DNA from: Paenisporosarcina macmurdoensis
GTDB lineage: Bacteria; Bacillota; Bacilli; Bacillales_A; Planococcaceae
Length of the DNA stretch: 31,507 nucleotides
Assembly: GCF_042658845.1 (NCBI RefSeq)
Contig: NZ_JBHSRI010000024.1
Coordinates: forward strand, 1 to 31,507
Direction of reading: 5' to 3'
Position 1 is the first letter of the stretch. The number at the start of each line of letters is the position of its first letter. Made by a program: the position numbers and the translations under genes. A model generated the notes under the pieces. It was not told where the DNA came from, did not search any database, and saw only the letters and a program-made list of their open reading frames with translations. This document shows positions 1 to 9,289 of the stretch, piece by piece.

Positions 1-48
1 TGGTCCAAGGATCTTCCGGCTGATTGCTATATCCAATTTAAGAAATAG
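1..48 (+). CDS. 3' end of an unidentified gene (partial)
   Basis: The first 48 bases read in frame as WSKDLPADCYIQFKK followed by TAG, and a strong terminator hairpin starts at the stop codon. The gene body lies outside the window. The same C-terminus occurs in inverted orientation at the right edge, so this is a multicopy gene; an insertion-sequence transposase is a reasonable guess, but the fragment is too short to identify. Confidence 0.55.
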   Translation, partial: WSKDLPADCYIQFKK

Positions 49-85
49 AAAATGCCTTTCTGACAAAAGTCAGAAAGGCATTTTC
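48..85. terminator. Rho-independent terminator inside the inverted repeat
   Basis: A perfect 17-bp stem (48-64 with 69-85) closes on an AAAA loop and is rich in A on the left and T on the right, so it can work in both directions. It directly follows the stop codon at 46-48. Confidence 0.85.
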
Positions 86-123
86 TTTGAGAAGAAACAA
101 TGTGTTCATTATTTGACGCTTAC

Positions 124-175
124 GGACAACAAACCAAGTTGAATGGACGACAACCCTCAGTGAGTGGACGATAAC
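124..175. repeat. Three short direct repeats, 21-bp period
   Basis: GGACAACAA, GGACGACAAC and GGACGATAAC begin at 124, 145 and 166, exactly 21 bp apart, just inside the inverted repeat. Multiple short terminal repeats with this spacing are typical of IS21-type ends. The right copy of the inverted repeat lacks this block. Confidence 0.5.
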
Positions 176-225
176 AATTCTCAAAGTTCAGATGTATAGC
201 TCTAACATATTTATACTCAAAAAAA

Positions 226-254
226 GAAGCAAAGTGACCACGTCACTTTGCTTC
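226..254 (-). terminator. Terminator of the amylopullulanase gene
   Basis: A perfect 13-bp stem (226-238 with 242-254) has a 3-nt loop and a run of seven T on the minus strand just after it. It lies 11 bp beyond the stop codon of the minus-strand gene. The upper stem and loop (GTGACCACGTCAC) match those of several other hairpins in the window. Confidence 0.9.
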
Positions 255-265
255 TCACTAAAAAC

Positions 266-3200
266 TTAATCTATCAATTTACTCTTCTCCAAGAACTCTG
301 CCAAAATCTTCGCCATTTGATCACGTTTGGTGTAGCCATTTGGATCGAAGGTTCCGTTTTTCTTGCCTGCCATAATGCCTGCTTGATAGACGGCTTTTAT
401 TCCTGATTTTGACCAGTTTGGAAATTGCTTAGCATCTTTAAAATCGGCTAGTTGTTTAGCTGATTCAAAGTTTGCCTGATCAAAGTTAAGGAATTTCAGT
501 TCCATAGCTCTTGCAATCATGACGGCTGCTTGTGTACGTGTTAGTTTTTCATATGGAGCAAATGTGCCGTTATCTTTTCCGAAAACGAGTCCGTATTGAA
601 CGGCTGCCATTAGTTCTCCATTTGTGTTGAACCATTCGCTACCTTTTACATCTGAGAAGCTGTTGTCATACTCGATTGCTGGAAGACCTAATGCACGAAC
701 TAATAATACGGTAAATTCGGCACGGGTAATATCTTCTGCTGGCGCGTATGTTCCGTTCGCTTTCCCGGAAATGATGTATTTTGAAGCTAGTTTTTCAATA
801 GATTCTTCAGCCCAGTTTTTGTTATCTACGTCTGGGAAAGTTTTGTTATTCTCAACAATTGCATAGGTTGAGTTTGTCAGTGACTTCACTGTTGCTATTT
901 TGCCATTAAATACGGTTGGAAGTGATGTGAACGTTCCATCCTGATTAAATTTCACTGCGACTGAAGTTTTCGGATTGAAGTCTTTTTCGCCAACAATCTC
1001 TCTTTCAACAAATGAACCATAGGCAGTGATCGTCACTTTTTTACCACCTGCTACTGCTTCGACGTGGAATTCTATTGCATTAGAAACCACTTTCGCCTTA
1101 GTCGAATGAGTTTTAACTACATTAACAGATACCGTGATTTGAACATCACTTTCAGCAACGCCTAGCTTTTTAGCTAAGTCTGAGATATCGATTTCTGATG
1201 CAGGAAGCTTGTAGCTTGCTTCGTCTGTTTGGATGTCAATCATTGCTCGTTTATTTTTCTTTAACGCTTCAGTAAATAGACTGCCAGGCACCTGTGCTTT
1301 GACCATTTCACCAGCTGCCGGTTTTTCTAACTTAATCGCCACAATATATTTTTCTGAAGTTATCGCATCCACAATTTCTTTTACTTTTCCAGGAACAATT
1401 TTCGTAATGACCTCGATCATTCCAGAAGGGTTCTTCTCTTTCACTATTTCTGCCGCATGAGCTGGAAGTTGAATCGTGTTCGGTTTTCCAGCTGCTGGTG
1501 GTGGTGTAGGTGGGTTAGGTTGAGATCCACCATTACCATTACCATTGTCCTTCGGTTTTTCAGTAGCTTTTCGATCCAGTTTAATCACAACTGTTGTTAA
1601 AGGATCAATTGTTAATGTTTCTTTCGATAAAGTGAAACCTGATTTTTTCGATACTGCTTTTGTCCCCGCTTCATCACTGTCTACTAAAATAACCCCATCA
1701 GAGAAGTCATAGTCTCCTAATGTGAAGGTACGGGCTTGATTGTCTGCATTGACAAATACGTAGTAATTACCCGTTTTATCAGTAGAGACATTTTCGTATG
1801 CAATGACTAAGTCGGAATCTTTCATTTCAGGGAAATCAAGTAACGATACGTTTGTATCAACCAACTCTTTTTCGCCTAAGCGGAAAGCATTTGTTGATTT
1901 TCTTAAGTCAATTAATCCTTCTGTGAACTCTCTTGTTGTTGTATTGACTGCAAAATCTTTTTTGTTCGTTGCTTTTTCCCAATCAAATTTATTGATTGCA
2001 TCTGAAGAGTCATAGGAATCATGGATGAAGTAGCCGAATGGATTGCCATCAACATCTGTAAATTCATGATATTTCTGCTCTGGCACTCCTTCACCTAACC
2101 ATTGCTTCGTTCTGCCATATTCCTGGCCTGCATGGATAAATGCCGTACCTTGAGATGTTAGAACGATGGAGTTTCCAAGTCGAACACGTTGATGAATCTC
2201 CAAGTTGTTTTCAGCAATTGCTGGATCCTTTTTAATAGATTGAGCAATAACATCATATAAAGGCAAATTATCATGTGCATCGATGTATTGGACCATATCG
2301 CCCGGATCATCATCAGCTGTATTAGAAGGTTGCCCTTTAATATTATTAAAAATCGTTGCAATATCTCTTGCTCCGCCTGTAATAAATCTTGGCTCACCTT
2401 CTGAACCGAAACCAGATTTCAGTTCATTGCGGATTTCGTCAGAGAATACACCGACATCATCCGTTTTATCCATCCAGTCTTGATCTGCACCCATTCCTGC
2501 TAGTGCTGGATCAGCTAAATGTCCGGCAAATGTTCTCCAACCTTCGCCAATGAATAAAGCATCCGGATTGACAGCCGCAGCTGCATTATAAGCGTTTTGA
2601 ATAGATGGATACGTCGCGTCACCCATCATATCGAATCTCATGCCATCAATCTTGTATTCGTCAAACCAGTATTCTACTGAATCGACCATGAGCTTTTCAG
2701 CCATTGTGTGACTTGTTGCTAAATTGTTACCAAAGCCACCAAGGAAATTGCCTTTCGCATCTTGATACGCATAGTAATTTGGCACAATATCATTTAATTG
2801 ACTAGCTTTCGCCATGTGCGTGTATACCACATCAAACACAACACCCATATCCGCTTCGTGAATGGCATCAATTAATTCTTTCAGTTCTTTTACTCGCAGT
2901 TCAGGATCTGTTGCATCCTCTGAATAAGCACCATCTGGCGAGAAGTAATTGTGTGGGTCATAGCCCCAGTTGTATTCATTGCCACCCGCTGAATAGTTTA
3001 GCTCTCTTTCACTCGTATTCGTTTCATCGCCATAATACCAAGCCATGACGGGTAGTAATTGAACATGTGTAACACCTAGAGATTTAATATAATCGAGCTT
3101 ATCAATAAAGCCTTTATACGAGCCCCATCTTGATGTCAAATCTTTTTCAATGGAAGGATCTGACGTAAAGTCTCGGACGTGAACTTCGTAAATCACTGCA

Positions 3201-6200
3201 TCTTCACGTTTTTCATAGCCATCAATAGACGCATGACTAAATCCTTCAGGGTTAGTACCGCTTAAGTCTACAATCGCTGCTTTACCAACTGTATCCCCGT
3301 CTGGACCTGCTACACCTTCTGTATTCACAGTAAATGCTGCCATCGATTTTGCGTAAGGGTCTAATACTTTTTTCGCTACGCCATCATTTGTTACTTCATA
3401 CTGATAGTAGTAGCCTTTAAGATCACTTACAGCCAGTTCGCTCGGACTGATGTCTTTTGACCAAACACCTTGTTCGCCAAGCGTTAATTCTACACTGCCA
3501 ATTGCCACAGAAGCATCCTCTTTATCAAAGAAGTTCGCCACTACTTTGCTTGCTTTCGGTGCCCATAATTTAAGTGTCGCATTGCCATTGTTGTATGTTG
3601 CACCAAGATCATCGCCATCATAAGCGTACATCTTATCTAGCATTCTCCAGCCTGTTGTTGCTGAAACCGTTCTGCCTGAGTACGTAATAGACAATGGTAG
3701 TTTATCTAGATTGAATGTTGCTTTTACTTCAACTGTTTTATCTCCAGTGATTTCAGCACTTTCTACTGGAACCGCTGCTCCATCAGCATCTGTAATAGCT
3801 AACCCATCTTTTAAGCTTTCAGAAGTTAAACCGTCTGTCATCGTGAATCCTAATAGTATCGTATCTTCGGAGATGACCTCACCTGAAACAATCCCTGATG
3901 CTACTTCCCCATAAGGCGAAATATAGACGGTATCATCGCCTTGCTTAATCCATAAATGATTATACTTATCTAGTAAGTTGAAAGATTTATCGCCAGCATC
4001 TTTTTCTTGTGTCTCTTGATTGACGACTAAGAAACCAATTTCTTTTGCAGCCTCTGTCAGTTCGATATCTGCATAAGCACCATAACGATCTGTCCCATCA
4101 AAATCTGCTGCATCTGTTGGCCAAGTAGCAGATGGTGCTGCTACATCGCCCCAATTCCAAATGCCAAAGTTATCGTAGTCTGCGTTGTCACGTGTGTAAT
4201 GAACACGCACTGTATTTTCTGGTAAATCAACTGGTTCGTACGTATATACTTGATCCGAACCTTGCTTAATCCAAATCTCATTCATCTCTGGCGAAGAAAT
4301 GGTAAAGCCTTTGTCTCCACCGTCTTTACCAGCGTCACCGCCCGTTATATCCATAACAAGGAAGCCAATATTCTTCGCGCCTTCAATTAGTTCAACGTCA
4401 ATGTATGATCCATAACTATCCGTTTTTTCAAACATCGTTGCACCCACTGGCCAATTAGCCGATGGTGAAGCTACATCGTTCCATAGCCATGCCCCATAGT
4501 TTTCATAAATATTATCCGTGCGGTTATAGTGAATACGGATGTTATTCGCAGGAATTGGTTCCACTGCGTCTCCTCCACCGTCTCCTGTAGCAACCGCTCC
4601 CGTAATATTTCCACCTTCAACTGTCAGTAAGACAGTACCCCCATCAGCATTCGAAGGAAGTGGAACAATCATTTCTCCAGCTTCATTTGCCGTGTAAACT
4701 TCTCCAGAATAATGATCAGTCACAACAGCATCTTGTGAATCAACCGTTACTGTCACGTCTTTTGCGTCTTCAGCAACATTCAATCCAACATAGACAGATT
4801 GATCTTTAAAGTCACGTGAGAATAATAAGAATTTATCTTGATTAGAACCACCTACAAAAGTTCTTTCCCCTTTAGCAAACACTTTTGAATGCTCACTTCT
4901 AAAATTAAGAATCTTTGTGTAGTGATCTAACACATCATTATTTTCAACTTGATCCCAAGCCAAGTCATAACGATTATCGTATTGCGGGTAGTTATTGGCT
5001 CCACTTTGCCCAAGCTCTTCCCCGTAATAAATAACTGGTTGTCCTTTTGCAGTTGCTTGAAGAGATGCGGCAACTTTTAGCTTGCCTTCATCTCCAGCTA
5101 ATGAATGCAGGAATCCATCTTCATCATGACTGCCTAAAAACTGGCCAAATGTTGCGGTATTATCCACTTTTCCATTTCGAGTAATAAGCGCGTCATTTGC
5201 AGCTTTTAGATCGCCATTTACAAATGTGCGGGCTGTATTTTTAAACTCAAAATCTAGTAAAGAATCCATCATGCCTGTTTCAAGGTAGCCTAGGTTATTA
5301 TCAACATTTGCACCCCAAGCTTCACCAATCATCTTAAACTCAGGCATTTTATCAGTTAATGCATTTTTGAAACTCATCCAAGTCGCATCTTCAACATGCT
5401 TCACAGTATCTACACGGAAGTAGTCAATTGTGTTTCCTTTAGCCGTCGTCGCTTCATCAATCCAGCTCGTTTGCCAATCAATGATTTGCTGACGAACTGC
5501 AGGGTCTTCCGTTTTAAGATCAGGAAGTCCAGCTAATTCACCAACCACCTCATCCGTTCCAACAGTTGCGCCTTGACGGACCATATCGCTAAATCTAGTG
5601 CGATCCTCATCCGTTGGGAAACCTGCAGGCGGGTTAGCCATGTTTCCATCTAACTCTTTCAAACCATAGCCTGTATGATTTAACACCACATCCACCATAA
5701 TTTTCATATCACGGTCATGTGCTGCATCAATTAATTCATGGAAATCTTCCATCGTTCCAAAATGCGGATTTAATTCCCCGAAATTACTAGCCCAGTAGCC
5801 ATGGTAGGCGTAATAGGGGTCAACAGATGTCCCGTTCGTTTCAACAGAGCGCACATCATATTTCACATTTTCTACAATCGGGCTAATCCAAATTGTATTG
5901 ACACCGAGATTATCAAGATAATCTAGTTTTGTCGTAATCCCTTTCAAATCGCCACCTTGGTAAGTACCACGCGCATCGGTATCATAGTTCAGATCATAAG
6001 GGTCGTTGTTTGTTGCATCACCATCAAAGAATCTGTCTGTTAACATAAAGTAAATCACAGACTCGTCCCAATCAAAATCAGAATCTCCTGTTGATTGTCT
6101 CGTTTTCACTTCCACTTCAGCTGATCCTTCATATGTGTTTCCATATGAATCTATCACGGTTAATGGAATGGTTTTGGTTCCAGCTGTAATGTCATCGTCA

Positions 6201-7135
6201 ACTGCAATCGCAATCTCTTTTAAGGAAGGATCAATCTCTAATTTAGTTGATTCGCCTAACGAAGAAGCATCCGCAAAGATTTTGTTGATTTTTAGTTCGT
6301 CTGTCAATCCTTGAATATCAACAGATAAGACAGCGTTTTGATTGTAGTCAATCACTGCTGGTTCGACTGATCCTAAAACCGTTAAATCAGCTTGAAGGAA
6401 TTCAATCGTTGAAACTCCATCAACTGTATTGTAAGGATCAGTTACTTCAGTTGTCACGCCATCTTTTGTTACCAGATAGGTGTATGCTGTTTCACCATTT
6501 GGAATGTTGTTGTATGAATAGACAAATCTCTCATTCTCTGGCTCATACGTCATTTCATTCGTTTGTCCATCAAACTTTAACTCTACTTTTTCAATCGTGT
6601 CCATTTCATCGTTAGTGAAAAGGGCTTTATCACGGTAATAAAAAGTCGCATTCCCTTGGTCAATAACAGGAGCTGAGCCATCCGGAACAATTCGTATTTG
6701 CTCGACACCACTTGTAATATAAGCTTTTGTCAGTGAATCATTCTTATTCACTTGAATAAAACGATCCCCAAACTCTTTTTCTGCGGTATTCCAGTCCTCA
6801 TTACTACGAAGAACAAATCCAAATTGTTCCGTTTCAGGCGCAACGGCAATATTGACAGTTGCCACGCCATTCGCATATGATTCAAAATTGATTTGATCAT
6901 TTGTAACACCTGTATTCCATGCCCAAATATTCCAAGTACCATATGTTTGATCTTCGCGAATGTATGTGAATCGTACGCTACGATCAGCAGTTTCAGTAGC
7001 TTCATTTACAACTGCCTTATTAGAATCTGTTGCAAATGCCTGTTGAGCCGGTATAAATGGCAACCATAGGCTCAAAACCAATACTGAAATGATAAATATT
7101 GATAATTTACGTTTAATGCTCCTTGCTCTTTTCAC
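266..7135 (-). CDS. Bifunctional SLH-anchored amylopullulanase (alpha-amylase plus type I pullulanase)
   Basis: Predicted secreted, wall-anchored enzyme that hydrolyses alpha-1,4 links in starch with its N-terminal GH13 domain and alpha-1,6 branch links in pullulan or amylopectin with its C-terminal pullulanase domain. Order: signal peptide (1-35), CBM41-like module (about 50-145), X25-like module, GH13 amylase with D576, E605 and D671 as the predicted catalytic triad, tandem CBM41 modules (about 863-1073), CBM48-like module (about 1170-1270), pullulanase domain with YNWGYDP (1388-1394) and triad D1502, E1531, D1622, a Pro/Gly linker near 1860-1880, an unassigned beta region and three SLH repeats (about 2097-2285). 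Region I of the pullulanase reads DVVYTH (1435-1440), with Thr where most relatives have Asn. The start is GTG at 7135, nine bases after AGGAGG; an ATG four bases upstream is out of frame. Two cre-like sites upstream suggest glucose repression. Two-headed amylopullulanases are known from alkaliphilic Bacillus. Confidence 0.95.
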   Translation of the reverse strand: MKRARSIKRKLSIFIISVLVLSLWLPFIPAQQAFATDSNKAVVNEATETADRSVRFTYIREDQTYGTWNIWAWNTGVTNDQINFESYANGVATVNIAVAPETEQFGFVLRSNEDWNTAEKEFGDRFIQVNKNDSLTKAYITSGVEQIRIVPDGSAPVIDQGNATFYYRDKALFTNDEMDTIEKVELKFDGQTNEMTYEPENERFVYSYNNIPNGETAYTYLVTKDGVTTEVTDPYNTVDGVSTIEFLQADLTVLGSVEPAVIDYNQNAVLSVDIQGLTDELKINKIFADASSLGESTKLEIDPSLKEIAIAVDDDITAGTKTIPLTVIDSYGNTYEGSAEVEVKTRQSTGDSDFDWDESVIYFMLTDRFFDGDATNNDPYDLNYDTDARGTYQGGDLKGITTKLDYLDNLGVNTIWISPIVENVKYDVRSVETNGTSVDPYYAYHGYWASNFGELNPHFGTMEDFHELIDAAHDRDMKIMVDVVLNHTGYGLKELDGNMANPPAGFPTDEDRTRFSDMVRQGATVGTDEVVGELAGLPDLKTEDPAVRQQIIDWQTSWIDEATTAKGNTIDYFRVDTVKHVEDATWMSFKNALTDKMPEFKMIGEAWGANVDNNLGYLETGMMDSLLDFEFKNTARTFVNGDLKAANDALITRNGKVDNTATFGQFLGSHDEDGFLHSLAGDEGKLKVAASLQATAKGQPVIYYGEELGQSGANNYPQYDNRYDLAWDQVENNDVLDHYTKILNFRSEHSKVFAKGERTFVGGSNQDKFLLFSRDFKDQSVYVGLNVAEDAKDVTVTVDSQDAVVTDHYSGEVYTANEAGEMIVPLPSNADGGTVLLTVEGGNITGAVATGDGGGDAVEPIPANNIRIHYNRTDNIYENYGAWLWNDVASPSANWPVGATMFEKTDSYGSYIDVELIEGAKNIGFLVMDITGGDAGKDGGDKGFTISSPEMNEIWIKQGSDQVYTYEPVDLPENTVRVHYTRDNADYDNFGIWNWGDVAAPSATWPTDAADFDGTDRYGAYADIELTEAAKEIGFLVVNQETQEKDAGDKSFNLLDKYNHLWIKQGDDTVYISPYGEVASGIVSGEVISEDTILLGFTMTDGLTSESLKDGLAITDADGAAVPVESAEITGDKTVEVKATFNLDKLPLSITYSGRTVSATTGWRMLDKMYAYDGDDLGATYNNGNATLKLWAPKASKVVANFFDKEDASVAIGSVELTLGEQGVWSKDISPSELAVSDLKGYYYQYEVTNDGVAKKVLDPYAKSMAAFTVNTEGVAGPDGDTVGKAAIVDLSGTNPEGFSHASIDGYEKREDAVIYEVHVRDFTSDPSIEKDLTSRWGSYKGFIDKLDYIKSLGVTHVQLLPVMAWYYGDETNTSERELNYSAGGNEYNWGYDPHNYFSPDGAYSEDATDPELRVKELKELIDAIHEADMGVVFDVVYTHMAKASQLNDIVPNYYAYQDAKGNFLGGFGNNLATSHTMAEKLMVDSVEYWFDEYKIDGMRFDMMGDATYPSIQNAYNAAAAVNPDALFIGEGWRTFAGHLADPALAGMGADQDWMDKTDDVGVFSDEIRNELKSGFGSEGEPRFITGGARDIATIFNNIKGQPSNTADDDPGDMVQYIDAHDNLPLYDVIAQSIKKDPAIAENNLEIHQRVRLGNSIVLTSQGTAFIHAGQEYGRTKQWLGEGVPEQKYHEFTDVDGNPFGYFIHDSYDSSDAINKFDWEKATNKKDFAVNTTTREFTEGLIDLRKSTNAFRLGEKELVDTNVSLLDFPEMKDSDLVIAYENVSTDKTGNYYVFVNADNQARTFTLGDYDFSDGVILVDSDEAGTKAVSKKSGFTLSKETLTIDPLTTVVIKLDRKATEKPKDNGNGNGGSQPNPPTPPPAAGKPNTIQLPAHAAEIVKEKNPSGMIEVITKIVPGKVKEIVDAITSEKYIVAIKLEKPAAGEMVKAQVPGSLFTEALKKNKRAMIDIQTDEASYKLPASEIDISDLAKKLGVAESDVQITVSVNVVKTHSTKAKVVSNAIEFHVEAVAGGKKVTITAYGSFVEREIVGEKDFNPKTSVAVKFNQDGTFTSLPTVFNGKIATVKSLTNSTYAIVENNKTFPDVDNKNWAEESIEKLASKYIISGKANGTYAPAEDITRAEFTVLLVRALGLPAIEYDNSFSDVKGSEWFNTNGELMAAVQYGLVFGKDNGTFAPYEKLTRTQAAVMIARAMELKFLNFDQANFESAKQLADFKDAKQFPNWSKSGIKAVYQAGIMAGKKNGTFDPNGYTKRDQMAKILAEFLEKSKLID

Positions 7136-7230
7136 TCATTATTTCCTCCTCAGTTAATGGGTCATGGGTTATTGATTCATATTTCATAAACCGAATGTAA
7201 TCACGAAGATTCTAAAAACAGATCTGGTTG

Positions 7231-7420
7231 ATTTCCGTTACGGGCGGACGCTTTCCGCGGGGCGGGCAGTGAGCCTCCTCGGTTGCTTCGCAATCTGCGG
7301 GGTCTCACCTGTCCCGCTTTTCCCGCTGGAAAGATATTGGACGAAATGTCATTCGTCCAATATCTTTGCGACGAGTAACCGCAGGAGCAGTCTCTTTCGC
7401 CGCCCTTCACTCCAATCAAT
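7231..7420. repeat. GC-rich interspersed repeat in the amylopullulanase leader
   Basis: This block (GGGCGGACGCTTTCCGCGGG onward) is far richer in G+C than its surroundings. It resembles a repeat that I recall between genes in many Bacillaceae and Planococcaceae. Its middle holds a 15-bp inverted repeat (AAGATATTGGACGAA and its complement, about 7331-7366). It separates the cre sites from the coding start, so the mRNA leader would contain it. A 93-codon minus-strand ORF across it looks spurious. Confidence 0.6.
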
Positions 7421-7548
7421 TGATCTAAAATCTTAACAAATTCAAAGAAATACACTTTAAATATTCGTACATCATTCTTCATAAGTTATTTATGAAATAA
7501 CGTTTAATAGATTCTCCTTTCTAAAATTAGACATCATCCACCTATTTG

Positions 7549-7562
7549 TGAAAGCGTTTGCA
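7549..7562. promoter_or_regulatory. cre-like operator 1 (CcpA or maltose LacI-type regulator)
   Basis: TGAAAGCGTTTGCA matches the CcpA cre consensus TGWAANCGNTNWCA, and the flanks CTATTTGTG / CACAAATAG extend it to a 28-bp near-palindrome. On the minus strand it overlaps a weak possible -35 (TTCACA, 17 bp, TAATTT), a position that would allow repression of the amylopullulanase. Confidence 0.7.
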
Positions 7563-7643
7563 CAAATAGCTGAAAGAGAAAATGCTTACATAATACAATA
7601 TGAGAATGTCTCTTCTAGCTGAATAAATACATGAATTGATTTA

Positions 7644-7657
7644 TGCAAGCGTTTGCA
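7644..7657. promoter_or_regulatory. cre-like operator 2
   Basis: TGCAAGCGTTTGCA is close to a perfect cre palindrome and lies 95 bp upstream of operator 1. Two boxes at this spacing could allow looping by a LacI-family tetramer; GCAAACGNTTGC is also the type of site used by maltose/starch LacI regulators. Confidence 0.65.
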
Positions 7658-7764
7658 ATACATGTAAAATTTTACTTTAGTTTTTATTAAACAGCAACAA
7701 AAATAAGTAAGTATTCAGAATAAATAGGCATATAGACGTCCTATATATTAGTAAAAGACTCTAC

Positions 7765-7821
7765 GGGTGGCACCTTTCCCCCTTTTGGTACCTGTGCGTT
7801 TTTGGCAAAATAGTGCCACCC
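7765..7821. repeat. R1 element, 57-bp form
   Basis: Starts GGGTGGCACC, ends GTGCCACCC, with a central GGTACCTGTG. Each end arm is itself a small palindrome (GGTG-G-CACC). It has the same length as the copy at 14986-15042 and about 90 percent identity to it. Confidence 0.8.
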
Positions 7822-7885
7822 ATTAGTTCCTTCTATTTAAAATAGACATGATATTGAGCAAATAAGAAATTAGCAATTCACACAA

Positions 7886-7923
7886 AAAAGTGAGCTTGGA
7901 AATGTATCTCCAAGCTCACTTTT
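7886..7923 (-). terminator. Terminator downstream of the lipoprotein gene
   Basis: A 15-bp stem (AAAAGTGAGCTTGGA, 7886-7900, with 7909-7923) and 8-nt loop, A/T-flanked on both sides. It lies 43 bp after the stop codon of the minus-strand lipoprotein gene and could work in both directions. Confidence 0.85.
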
Positions 7924-7966
7924 GTTCTGTACGTTTTTAATTTAGACATCCATTAAATAAATTACA

Positions 7967-8371
7967 TTATCCCTCAACGATAGCAAGGTATTTCCTTAAC
8001 TCACCATCAATTTCAACGACTAATATGTCACCTCTTTCTTTAGCTTTGAAAATCTTAGTTCCAACGGGAATTATATTGGACTCTTCATTTTTAAAATTTG
8101 TTGCATTCTTATTTCTAGTTTTTATTTCGCCAATCTGACTGCCTTTAGTTAATGATAGGTTTTCTACCCAGTCAATATTTGTTTTATAAATAACTCCATC
8201 GTATTGAAAAATATCTGCCGCTGAATCTAATCTTATGACTTCTTCTGCATCAATGCTGTCCATTGTTTCTGTCGTTTCCGTTGATCCGGTTGTTCTTTGT
8301 TCCTCATTTGAACAACCTATAATTGTGAATGACAAAGCGGAAACAAGAAAAAAGATTCGACTAAACTTCAT
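7967..8371 (-). CDS. Small predicted lipoprotein, function unknown
   Basis: A 134-residue protein with a lipoprotein signal peptide: KFSRIFF, a hydrophobic core and a lipobox ending IIGC at residues 17-20, so Cys20 would be lipidated and the protein held on the outer face of the membrane. A Ser/Thr/Glu-rich linker follows, then a compact domain (about 45-134) with DIFQYDGVIYKTNIDW and PVGTKIFKAKERGDILVVE. That pattern recalls short uncharacterised Bacillus lipoproteins. The ATG start follows a G-rich ribosome binding site (GGGGGTG). It is monocistronic with its own terminator. Confidence 0.85.
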   Translation of the reverse strand: MKFSRIFFLVSALSFTIIGCSNEEQRTTGSTETTETMDSIDAEEVIRLDSAADIFQYDGVIYKTNIDWVENLSLTKGSQIGEIKTRNKNATNFKNEESNIIPVGTKIFKAKERGDILVVEIDGELRKYLAIVEG

Positions 8372-8495
8372 TAGAACACCCCCATTTTCCCCTTATGATA
8401 ATTAGACGTACGATTGTCAGAAATGTTACTTTATTGAAATAGTCGGCCCAGTTAGTTTTAGTTAGGCTTTCACCGTCTTTTGATAATTCCCCTTA

Positions 8496-8520
8496 TTTTC
8501 ATCCCTGACACGCGAATTTA
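8496..8520. repeat. R2 tail fragment
   Basis: TTTTCATCCCTGACACGCGAATTT matches the end of the R2 repeat at 25136-25158 and the tails near 11721 and 24214. No gene ends beside this copy. Confidence 0.45.
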
Positions 8521-8592
8521 ACGTCTACATACTTGGGGCACGAAACTCCCTGTATTTGTTTTCAGATTCGTCACCCTATTTACATAAAACAA

Positions 8593-8618
8593 GCGACCGA
8601 GTATTTAATCTCGGTCGC
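8593..8618. terminator. Orphan terminator-like hairpin
   Basis: GCGACCGAG (8593-8601) pairs perfectly with 8610-8618 around an 8-nt loop, with A-rich sequence before it and T-rich after. No intact gene ends here. Confidence 0.6.
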
Positions 8619-8638
8619 TCTGTATTTTCCATAGTAGT

Positions 8639-8718
8639 GTTCTCATACGCTCGAGTGCTGTCCCTGGGTCAGAATCAAATGTCCCTCAATTTTACGGCTG
8701 CCCTAGGGACACGCCTAC
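8639..8718. repeat. R3 interspersed repeat, copy 1
   Basis: Aligns over about 80 bp with 10627-10715; shared blocks include TGCTGTC, CAAATGT, CCTCAATTT, GGCTGCCC and AGGGA. The two copies lie on either side of the AT-rich gene pair 8866-10144. Confidence 0.65.
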
Positions 8719-8727
8719 AAAAAACTT

Positions 8728-8772
8728 ACACTTAAAACTAGAATTGTAGTCAAATGTCAGAATTCTGTAGAA
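8728..8772. repeat. R2 interspersed repeat, copy 1
   Basis: AAACTAGAATTGTAGTCAAA and the following TGTCAGAATTCTGTAGAAT match 25096-25140 closely and 10217-10267 more loosely. Confidence 0.65.
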
Positions 8773-8865
8773 TCGTTTTCTGCACTAGGACGCAATTAAG
8801 GAATAATTATTAATTTCTATAAATATACTATCTCTATAAATGTAAATGTAAATGGTGGTGAAAAT

Positions 8866-9231
8866 ACGAAAACCTACTCATTTAATCAAGAAATACTATT
8901 GCTACTTCGAAAACATAAAGAGTTGGATAAAGTATATAACTTTATCAAAAATGAAGTGGATGGTCTTAAACCAAAATTGCTGTTAGTTTCGGTAGAAGAT
9001 AGTGAAAGATATCAAGTAAAAATAAGTTTTTCAATCCCTAAAATATTGTGTGGATTAGACTTAATTATGGTTAAAGATATAAAGGGAAATTTAGAGGTAA
9101 TACAAACTATTGTTAGAGGCGAAGATAATGAAGAAGTAATTGAAAAATTTAATGCAACTCTCTATGATATTGAGAATTTCAGTAGGTATACATCTACATT
9201 TCGAAGTTTAAAAGACATATTACCACGATAG
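8866..9231 (+). CDS. Small AT-rich protein, unknown; start codon uncertain
   Basis: The frame encodes up to 121 residues if it begins at ACG 8866, or 110 from TTG 8899. ACG follows GGTGGTG by five bases and would give KTYSFNQEILLLRKHKELDK; TTG 8899 has no clear ribosome binding site, and no ATG or GTG is in frame. The product is charged, with a central hydrophobic strand region (PKLLLVSVEDSERYQVKISF) and no signal peptide. I do not recognise the family. It precedes the gene at 9290 on the same strand (58 bp gap), so the two may form an operon. Base composition is much more AT-rich than the neighbours, suggesting transfer. A decayed start is the alternative to a real non-AUG start. Confidence 0.6.
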   Translation, partial: TKTYSFNQEILLLLRKHKELDKVYNFIKNEVDGLKPKLLLVSVEDSERYQVKISFSIPKILCGLDLIMVKDIKGNLEVIQTIVRGEDNEEVIEKFNATLYDIENFSRYTSTFRSLKDILPR

Positions 9232-9289
9232 CAACAACATATTTAATAATTCATTAAATGCTAATAGAGTAAGAAGGAGTATTAAAAAA

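Larger units (their letters stand above)
1..123. repeat. Left copy of 123-bp perfect inverted repeat
   Basis: Bases 1-123 are the exact reverse complement of 31382-31504; the match breaks at base 124. The repeat holds a gene 3' end, its terminator and about 35 further bases ending GACGCTTAC. It may be the end of an insertion sequence present twice in opposite orientation, or a repeat at which an assembly stopped. Confidence 0.9.

Noticed and set aside
7201..7482. 93-codon minus-strand ORF upstream of the amylopullulanase
   Set aside because: It mostly crosses the GC-rich interspersed repeat; its sequence has no protein-like pattern.
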